NCBI GenBank assembly: GCA_040954595.2
Contig: CM082589.2
Coordinates: 5,270,001-5,334,000, forward strand
DNA: 64,000 nt
Source: Balanoglossus misakiensis
Lineage: Eukaryota; Hemichordata
Direction: 5' to 3'
Part shown: positions 47,742 to 57,787 of the stretch, piece after piece
Position numbering within the stretch: the first letter of the stretch is position 1
Layout of the letters: each line of letters starts with the position of its first letter
Program-made: the position numbers and the translations under genes
The notes under the pieces: generated by a model
The model's input: only the letters and a program-made list of their open reading frames with translations
Database searches by the model: none
What the model was told of the DNA's origin: nothing

Positions 47742-48145
47742 CAAGTGGAAACCGGGGAAACTGGAGCTCCAGCGAACTGTGGAGACTGTTTTGAGAACAA
47801 AGTTTGTAGGCCGACTAGCCACAGCCTAGCGAGGGGATTATCGCGACCACAGTCGAGTATTAGAAGGCAAGCTCTGGTATCAACACCTAAGAAACCGAAT
47901 TCGGCTTTCTTCCAGACCCTGGCGACCGCGATAAGTCTTTGTGTTGATAGTTGTAGCTGCCGTAAGCAGTGAAATTCTATAACGTTGTTTGGATAACAAT
48001 TATTATCTGTGAGTGGCTGGTGTGTTAGCCGTGTAAACAGGCCAGGCCAGACCAGGTCTGGCTTTCGTTTCTAGCTTTGTTTTGACGAACTTTTCTGTCA
48101 ACCTGAAATTAAATCTCGCCACCTTTTCCTCTCTCCAGACACAGA

Positions 48146-50907
48146 ATGAGGGCGCTAGTGGTACTGTCAGCCATCTTCTTCCTTAGCGTAGGAGTCCATG
48201 CACGTGAGTACTGAGTGAACTTAATTGCCAATAATTCACTTTTTGATTTTAAGCGCCGTTGTTTCTTTACAGCTTGTCTTTACGTGCTCACTTTTGCGAC
48301 GATTTAGCCTAGGTGTAAGAGTACACTTTCACTTCACTGTAGTGATCAAAACAAACGGGTAACACAAACAGAATAATTTTACCAAACTGCGTCTTTTGGA
48401 AAATTGTTTGTTGTCTAACGATTAATAACACGCAAACTTTTCTTTTCTTTTTTCAGAAAAGAAAGATTCCGGAATCTGTCCAGAAATGCGGGTGGGAAAA
48501 GACGATTTACCTGGTAGGTTTCGAGTGATTATGGAAAAATGAACATTTGGTTTGGACGCTATGTTTATACTCACGAAATTACGCCCATGCGCATATAAGA
48601 CGATCGTCGACCTTTAAACCTGAAAATTTACGCAGACAAAACTTGATATACTCATTGCAAATTAATTTTAGACGGGACATTTTCGGGAATTTTTTTTACT
48701 TTGTATTGAGGAGAATATTTTCCCCGTGTTACGATTAAAAGGGAAGGAAATCGTTGAGTTAAACACTGTTGTTGGTTTTTTACCCCAACAGAGTTATTCA
48801 ATGGTGACTTGGGCGGTAAGAACAAACATTTAAAATTCAGTTGGCGTAAATATTAGGGGGAAAAAGCATGCTGCATTTGCGATAAAGGCATGCGAGAATG
48901 TGTCTTTAAAAACTGCACCGAAACCAAAGCCATTGCACACTTTTCTTTGTCACATGGTAACGACCCTATCGGTCTCTCTTGTCTTGTATTGGTCTGAATT
49001 TACTGTACTTTCTTTATGTACTTTGTCCGTATCCTGTCCAGTGTTCTGTATGACTGCGATTCCTTTGGTATCTGTGGATGTGGGCCCATGTGTGACATAG
49101 TTTACGTCGCTCCCCGTACGCTCCCCAAACCCCTTGCTCTGTTCATGAAGATATTGGTAAGCTGTGAAATCGTGCCCTTGAAACTGTTTTTTGTGTGTCA
49201 CTGTCTGTCTGTCTGTCTCTCTTTGTGGCTCTATCTCTCTCACACTGACGTCTCTCTCAACTGCTGTCTTTTTCATCTACCAATAATATCTACACATCAA
49301 ACATCCCACCTCGCTATCTTTTATGTAAAATATATCGGTGTAGGCTAAATGCAAAGGCTAACTTTCAAAGATGTGATGGCCGGTTAAAATAAATGCCAAA
49401 AACCAAGAATGACTTATTTTCAACATACTTTGCAGTTATGTCTTTCCATGTGTTACTTTCAGGTTTTGATCTTATTAGTAAATTTAATCTTGGTATAAAG
49501 AGTTCCATCGCCCAGGGAGTGGATCGAGTGGAAGGGTCGTCACCTCTGCAAGTGGCGTACAGACTTGGCCAGGCCAGTAATCTTGTGGTACCAGCAGCGT
49601 AAGTATAACGGGATTCTTTGAATTTTAACGGACATGCGCAGACAGGCACGCAAGCAGGAGGCAGGCAGAGAGATAGACAGACAGACAGGCAGGGAAGACA
49701 GGAAAGACAGAGAACAATATGAGCTACAGAATAAACAGAAATCAATTCAGCGATGGAATAAAATGTGAAAAATACTTGTATATGTAATTAAATTTGATTT
49801 TCAGCGATGAATTCTGCGGTTGCTCTATGCTTGTAAGCACGTCATACGATTCATCTTGCTACACACACGCAATTTTTTTTTATCCAGTTCCATTTATCAA
49901 GCTGGTCTCCCCGATGAGTATTCCATGATCGCGACTTTCCGAATGCTTGGCGCCACCGTGAACCATGATTGGTATCTCTGGAAGATCACGGACCCGTCAG
50001 GCAACGACCAGGCAGCGGTACATATCAACGCGGGTGACCAGTCTCTGGATTTCGTCTACGTCAACAACAGACGACAAGTGGAATCTGTCCGGTTCAGGTA
50101 GGCGGGAAACTCCTTGGTTGCTTCTTGGTTAAGAAGTGTCAAGTGTAGCGGGGATGTAGATGAGTTGTTTGGCGGACACGAGTTCCAGGTTCCAGGCAGT
50201 CGTGGTTGGTTTTGTTACGTGGATGGTTGAGAACTGTCTCACGGTTGGATGAATTTGATGGTTTCTTGATGTTTGTCATACGCTTTAGGAATTTGGATCA
50301 GCTGTTTAACAGGAAATACCACAAAGTCTCCCTCAGCGTCCGAAACGACCGAGTCACTCTGTACATCGACTGCGACATGATAGCAACGCGCAGCATTTCC
50401 ACCAAGGGGTACGTGGACACGAGCGGCGACACGGCCATAGGAAGACGCGTTGTGGACGGCTTGGAATTACCGGTGCAGGTAAATAGACACCACCTACGTT
50501 CACACATACACATTGTTACAACAGAAATACAGTATCCAGTTTGCGGATTATTTGAGATGTTTAGAAGCTTCTGGCATATTTAGCAAAGACTTGTGCATGA
50601 AAGGGTGTTTTTACTTTGTTTCTGAGTGACCGAGACACTGGGAAAGACAGACCAATCCTTCAGAGGGACATTGACTTTCCTCGTATTTTCACAGTTTGAA
50701 CTGCAATGGATGATTTTGCATTGTGACCCTTTTGTACCCACGCGAGATGGCTGCGAGGAACTTCCGGTAAGTTTTTAATTAGCAATTTTAATGTTATGCT
50801 TATAGTTTTAATTCTGTTGTACCAGCATTTTGCAACGACATTCATATATTTAAGTTTTTACAAGTTTTGCTGTTTATTTTCTCTTGCAGGCTGAGCTGAT
50901 ATCTGGG
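48146..50907 (+). other. COL9A1: NC4 / thrombospondin N-terminal-like (TSPN, LamG-fold) part of the collagen gene, exons 1-8
   Basis: Eight exons code for residues 1-255. Exon phases are 1, 1, 1, 2, 2, 0, 0, 0, switching to phase 0 where collagen begins, as expected for a domain joined to a collagen array. In vertebrates this domain projects from cartilage fibrils; the surface role here is inferred. Confidence 0.88.
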
Positions 50908-52211
50908 GTAAGGCTACGCTATTACTTCCAGCAGACATGGCGATGCATAGGCGGCGCTGTTAACCTGTGCTGTGTAACATCTAACGTGATTGGGCGAGAC
51001 GGGGTCCCATGACGCGAATAAAATCGCGCCAGCTCCCTCATGTGTGATTGAGGAAACAATGTTTATGGGAACAAGCCTGGCCACGGAAGAGTGCTTATAA
51101 AACTTACACCAAATAATTATGTCATTATGCCACTAACTTTAGAACCTATTTGCAATTCTAAATTTACATGTCCCAAGAAGTCATACTTTGTAAAAATATT
51201 TATCATTTCAAATAATATTCTATGTTAATCATTCTGCATACAGGATTGTCCTATCTGTCCCGCCGGGCCAGCAGGACCACGGGTAAGTATAGCAATGCAT
51301 CATGACTAACGAAACAGTGTTAAATTGTACAAAATCAGTTATTATGCAATTTACCTTACAACTTATACAAGAGCACATTTTGAGTTAGTCTTGGTTAGTG
51401 TTGTGGCGTGATTTGCTTCCTAACATTGTTAATTGTTGACGAATTCATTATATTTTGTAACTTATACTTGTAAGTCTGTTTTCTTCTGTAATTCATTAGG
51501 GCTCGCAAGGAGCGCCGGGAATACCAGGTGTGCCTGGTGATCGTGGTGTACCGGGACTCCCAGGGGTGACTGGTATGGCGGGGATTAAGGTAAAAGCTCA
51601 ATGCCACTTGATATGCAATGAGAAATTACTATAAATGCAAATATCCGATGCATATTGTCTTCCTAAGCTAGGCTTTTAAGACTTTTGAGACCAGTACGAG
51701 AAACGCAAAATTTGTAAAACGTTTGGATTGGACGCCATGTTTATACTCACGAAATTACGCACATGCGCATAAGACGATCGTCGACCTTTAAACCTGACAG
51801 CTATTACCTCATACGCATTTCTTTGACACAGGGATCCCAAGGCGAGCTAGGACCTCAAGGCATACAGGTGGGTTAACAATTGCAACTAGAATTGTATTCT
51901 GTATTCGTTTCTTTCACACAGTGTTAGCACCTTTGCAATTATTTGCCTTTATGAAAAGCCTTGGCGAGGAAGGGAAATGTAGATTAATTGCGGATATTGT
52001 TACTTTTCAGGGAATCCAAGGCGCGGTGGGTGCACAGGGACCACCTGGTCTTCCGGGGTTAAATGTAAGTATTAATGAATCCTGCCCAACAGGACCTATT
52101 TTTCCAAAGAAAAATTTACATATGTTATGCTAATTAATACGTAATCGGCTTTCTGAATTCTGACATGATGACTACTTATGAAAATAGTACAAATGTGAAA
52201 ATTTGAGCTAT

Positions 52212-52258
<47 letters not shown>

Positions 52259-55200
52259 TTTGTCAAACAGGGTCAGGACGGACGCCCCGGTTCATCAGGT
52301 TCCCAGGGACAAAAGGTATTGTATGGCGCCCTGCGAAAACAATTAGTATCTACTGCCATTTTGCTCAATTTTACCGGTTGCCCCATGTATTTAGACATCT
52401 GGGCTATTTACTACATAGCTTGGATGTGTCATGTGACACAATTATTTGTACTCAAGCAAGAAATGTTACTAGAAATATCACATTGGTGATTTGTTTGCAA
52501 CTTGCAGGGCAACCCAGGGTTACCAGGGCAGCCAGGAGCGCCAGTTTCTCCCAAAGTGAGTATTTGAACATTTGCCAGTCCGGATGCGTTCATTTACAAG
52601 GAATAAATTAATTTTTAAAGTGAAGGATATTTTTGTCGTTTTACCTACAAATTTACCTGAATGAATGAATGAAGGAATGAATGAATGAACGAATGAATGA
52701 ATGAATGAATGAATGAATGAATGAATGAATGAATGAATGAATGAATGAATGAATGAATGAATGAATGAATGAGATGTGTAAATTGCAGACTATTATGGAG
52801 TATGCCAGCGGGACAGGACAGAAACATTCTCAAAACTGGATATCATGAAACCTTTCGTTTTTCATTTTTCCAAGGAAATTCAAGCCCTTGTTGGAACATT
52901 ACAAGGACCACGGGGTCCAATAGGCCTTCCAGGATTAAACGGAGCCGCAGTAAGTGCTCTTTTAAAAATCGAATGAATAAATAATATCAAATTAGATAAT
53001 TATATCTCTTACTCGTACTAATATTGATCTTAAACCATGCCATACAAGACACTGAAATGACACTAACGTAACGATTCTTTCCACAGGGCACGAAAGGAGA
53101 CAGAGGCGCACAGGGGGCTCCAGGTCCCATGGGACCAGTGGTATGTTTGTCAAAAATGACTCTTTTTATGGTAACGGTTGAAGAATTATGATCAGAACCA
53201 GTAAGAAAATTGAAAGTTGCCAGACTCTCTGGCACTACAAAGAATACACAACTACCGTGGTGTATGCTCACATGGGTATTAAAATCCCCGCAGAGTAAAC
53301 TAGTGTCATGTGTCGACGAAGTTTAAGGGGAATATTGAAGTATTTTATCGATCAAAAACAGGGTAAAAGTGGATGTTACTGGGGCTTTAAAACCAAGTTG
53401 TTATTTTGCTAAATTGGCAGCCAAGTCCAACTGAATGGTACATAGTTCTTAAACTGTTTCCAATTACCTTTTTCTACTAGGGTCACGGAGGTCCAAGAGG
53501 ATTCCCGGGTCCACAAGGTCAACCTGGTCCACCGGTAAGTCATTATGCTTTCTATACTGAGATAAGAAAAACATGGAAATAAATTAATGCCGGATTCCTA
53601 GCCTCCTCTGACGTTTAACCACTTTCATTTCTAACAGACTGGAGTCAAAAGATTGGACGTTAAGTTATATTTGCATATTAAACCTCTTCGGATTGTATTG
53701 GTCTGAATTCGGAATTTACACAAGTTGTTTGTTATGATTTGATTATAACTATTTGTTTTATCTATTTGTCTGTCTGTCTGTCTGTCTGTTTCAATTTCTC
53801 TATTCATACAGGGAAATCCTGGAGCATTATACGGTGGTGGTAACCTGCAGGCTGTCAGGGTAGGAAGGATTAACATTTTTTGTATCTACGACGCCTGTGT
53901 AGACTTGTGTAATAATTTGCCAGTGTTATTAACTTTATAATGACGTCACACTATTTACACTACCTGGCTTGTATGTTTTATTCCTCGAAAATGTATGTTT
54001 TAATTTTTTTGTTTTCTTTCAAAAATCGTGTCCCGTGTACAGGGGGATATAGGAGAACCCGGTTCTCCCGGAGTTCCCGGCATGCCCGGTGTGAAGGTAA
54101 GTCTGTAGGATCACGCTACAATCACGTGATTTTTTTCGGTCGGACTAACTGATATTTACTGTTTTATAGGGTCTACGGGGTTACCCCGGTCCCCAGGGCG
54201 TGCCTGGTATGCCCGGGTTCAAGGTAAGAGCGGTGTTCAGACATTTCATGCACGTCGTGTGTAGCTGTACGTGCACCGCACCGCTATGTTAGAGTACCAA
54301 GGCAAGTTTGAACTGCACAGTAGCACAGGTAACTGAATTAGTTCCCAGAGTATAAGCAGGCAACAAGCTTATACAGCTATTATACGCCGGTAGTATAGAC
54401 AATTAGTGCAAGCATAGAGAGACACCTGTTTTGTTCGCTAGAGGATAACTACCATTGTCTGAGATATTACTCAGTATAACAGTAAGCATATCATCACCAC
54501 TGGCAACATCCCACGCTAGTTATATTAGTGTTGTACGTATACATAGTACTAGTATATAACCTTCAAAGGACAATTAGCCACGCTTATGATAGTTGCCTGA
54601 GATATCACTCATCACCACCACCCCTTCGTACTGCCCTATGTTAGTTATATTAGTATGGATTATAGTTAATACCTGCTTATTACATGGGCTATTTGTCCAC
54701 GTTGTGAGCATACTATTTAATAACATAGCATGAATGAGCTATGCTGGTAGTGTATTCAGTAGTCACAAGTGTTGTAGTCCACATATTTTCATTGCCTTGC
54801 GAGAGTTTTGGCGATTTCTTGGTCCACTTGAGTTATATGGACATGGGTAGCGGAAATGATAGATAAATATTCTAAGTCCGTCAAATTTGGTATTAAACGA
54901 ATACTGGGTCTTCGCAGCAATGTACACTTTTTGGAATACTTTATCTCATACTATATGACGCTTGTAAAAAGTCATTTAGTCACCAGAAATGCGAAATATG
55001 TGGAATGTTCCACGCCCTCACTCATACCGCATGTATTTCTATCGTTTATAGGGCCACAAGGGAGACAGTGGAGCCAATGGAGCACCCGGAAAACCAGGAG
55101 ACTTCGTGAGTCAGGGAAATTTGTTCGGCGATACAATAATTGCTTGTGGTTTTAATTTCAATTAAGCCCCCACTAACTCTGGCTAGTTTTGGGGGTAATA

Positions 55201-55662
55201 TAGCATCATAAAACTTATATTCCCGGTTTAATATCATTGTCTCGTGCCACGTCGCTCTGTTCACTTCTTCCAATATTGCAAGAAGTATATAACGCATTTT
55301 TCACGCTTTCGCAAATAGGGACGAACTGGTCCAAAGGGCAACCCTGGAGTTCGTGGAAGAGACGGCATCGATGTAAGTAATATAGTGGTATATAGTTGGC
55401 GCTGTGATGCTTTTTGAGATTCAGAGAACACGCTATTTCGATAACGGATCCAAGGAATCCGTCCACCAAAAAGGCAGAGGGCCAGATAAAAGGAAAATTA
55501 CTTAATTAGGAAAAAGTAACCATTTGATTACCTTCGTTATGCGATGAATAGTAGAAGCTGCAGCAGCTAATTCTCTCGATGTTTTTTCGACAGGGAACTC
55601 CCGGAAGGCGAGGCGATATCGGTGCACCTGGAGAAAAGGGAGAAATTGTGAGTACAGAAATT

Positions 55663-55701
<39 letters not shown>

Positions 55702-56281
55702 GCGTGCGTGCGTGCGTACGTACGTACGTACGTATGTATGTATGAATTGCTTTTTAACATGAGTTGTTTATTTCAATGTGTAGGGACAGCAAGGATTTCC
55801 TGGAACTATCGGCATGCCCGGACCAATGGGGCCACGTGTAAGTAAAAGCATGTGTTGTTAAATTATTCAGAGGGATAATGATTCGTCACGAAATAATTCC
55901 ATCAAACCCTCCCACACATGCACTGATCATCCCCAACACATACACCGTCCTGAAACCAATCCACTCATCTAACCAAAGTCATTATTGTGTTTTCTTCGCA
56001 GGGTATTGAAGGCCCACGTGGAGCACAAGGTGAACCCGGTGCTAAAGGTGACCAGGTATGATGTCATTGTCTACATTGTCCCGTTTATCGTTTCTAGTAT
56101 GAGGTGTTTTACGTTATGTAAGTCTCAATCTCTCTGCATTTATGATGACACGTGAATACTGACTTTTTTCTGTTTACCATTTCAGGGACCTGGCGGTGAC
56201 AATGGTCTTGATGGATTAACTGGTCCCAAGGGTCAAAAGGTTTGACTGTTATCCAAATGTTGCTTATTGGTTTGGGTGATA

Positions 56282-56378
<97 letters not shown>

Positions 56379-57720
56379 CGATGATGATGACTTGTTTACA
56401 TTCTTTCACGCAAGGGTGCGGCAGGCGTGGACGGTATGGATGGCGCAACAGGACCCCAGGGTGAGAAGGGAACGCAGGGCGATACAGGACTGGTTGGTCC
56501 CATGGGAAAAGAGGGGCTGCCGGTAAGTCAGAGTGAAGTAGACGAATTTAATCGCTATTGGTTTGCGAAGGCGTTTTCTTACACATGGGGGGAAAGACTT
56601 GCCTTTAATTGATAATTTGTTTTAATTCTACAGGGTATGCCTGGAAATCCTGGACCAGTGGGCCCGCTCGGTTTAAAGGGGAACCAAGGTAAAGAAGGCA
56701 GAGTGGGGTCGAGAGGACCAAGAGGATTGCCGGTATGTCTGTGTTTATTGGTTGCCATTTTCGGAGGGAAAATAACCTCGGTTGGTCGCGTGGTTTGACC
56801 GAGTTCTCAAGACATGCACCAAAGAAATCTACTCCAGCCAAATTTCAGTGAAACTGATTACTGTGATACATCTAACACGCTATGATTCTGGAATTCTTCA
56901 CGCCATGCCTAAACAAAGTAGCACAACGGAACAAGCACGGGTTTGTTTTTGTCTCTGTGACTCGATGACGCTTACCCTATAGACGGTGTTGCATTGCAGG
57001 GCGTACAAGGTAACCCAGGTGTGCAAGGAACGCAGGGACCAACCGGTAACAAAGGATCACGTGGTTCAACTGGAAATCCAGGTGATAATGGCGCTCAAGG
57101 GCCAATGGTGAGTGCCAAAGAAGCCTTCAAAATGGCCATATGAAAAAATATCACCCCATACACAATTTTCCAATATGCACAAAATTATGAAGAAAAATAC
57201 CTTATGCAATTTGAGTTTTGAAAACTGTATTTGACGAATTTCAAGCCTGTTCGAAGCATATTCAACCCCTTTTCTGTCAATATCCATGTAACAGGGCGCA
57301 CCAGGACAGACTGGACCAATAGGATTGCAGGGACAGAAAGGCGACATTGGTGAAACTGGAATTCAGGTACGGACAGGAAATGTGAAAAACCTTAATGCAT
57401 TTTATTCCCCGGTTTTATTTCACTATTTATTCAGTGTTTTAGTACTTGCATGTTTATGTCTAATAAATAAACTGTTTTTGCTGTTGTTGTTGTCCTCACA
57501 CAGGGAGCTGCTGGTCCGAGGGGACAGAAAGGAGAAAAGGTTAATATATATTCTACACTACATGTATTAGAATGTCATGAAGCCTGGTACTTTTACGGTT
57601 TTGAAATTCTGTCGAATTATGAATATCACACTTTTAAAATTGCGAATCCTCATCGGCTATTCGTATGAAGGGAACCTCGATAATGTGTTCTGTTTTGTTT
57701 TGATAATCCAAGAAATATCA

Positions 57721-57787
<67 letters not shown>

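Larger units (their letters stand above)
37535..48145. other. 10.6-kb region without a convincing gene, upstream of the collagen gene
   Basis: Open frames here are short, often start at TTG or GTG, and show no domains. It contains a (GAT)n array (43767-43876), a (GACA)n array (47669-47741), and a CG-rich palindrome near 38933-38948. A strong acceptor (CCTCTCTCCAG) ends at 48138, just before the collagen ATG, so a leader exon and the promoter probably lie in the right part of this stretch. One candidate donor is at about 46761. Confidence 0.45.
51244..53859 (+). other. COL9A1: COL3 and NC3 region of the collagen gene, exons 9-18
   Basis: Gly-X-Y repeats begin after DCPIC in exon 9. They are interrupted in exons 14-15 ([14 protein letters not shown]) and again in exon 18 ([12 protein letters not shown]). 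By position before a ~360-residue COL2, exon 18 is the likely NC3. Unlike vertebrate alpha-1(IX) NC3 it has no cysteine. Confidence 0.7.

Noticed and set aside
56233-56526. Poly-Asp protein joined to collagen-like residues
   Set aside because: The Asp run is intronic (GAT)n. The exon starts at 56415 after an acceptor and uses another frame.
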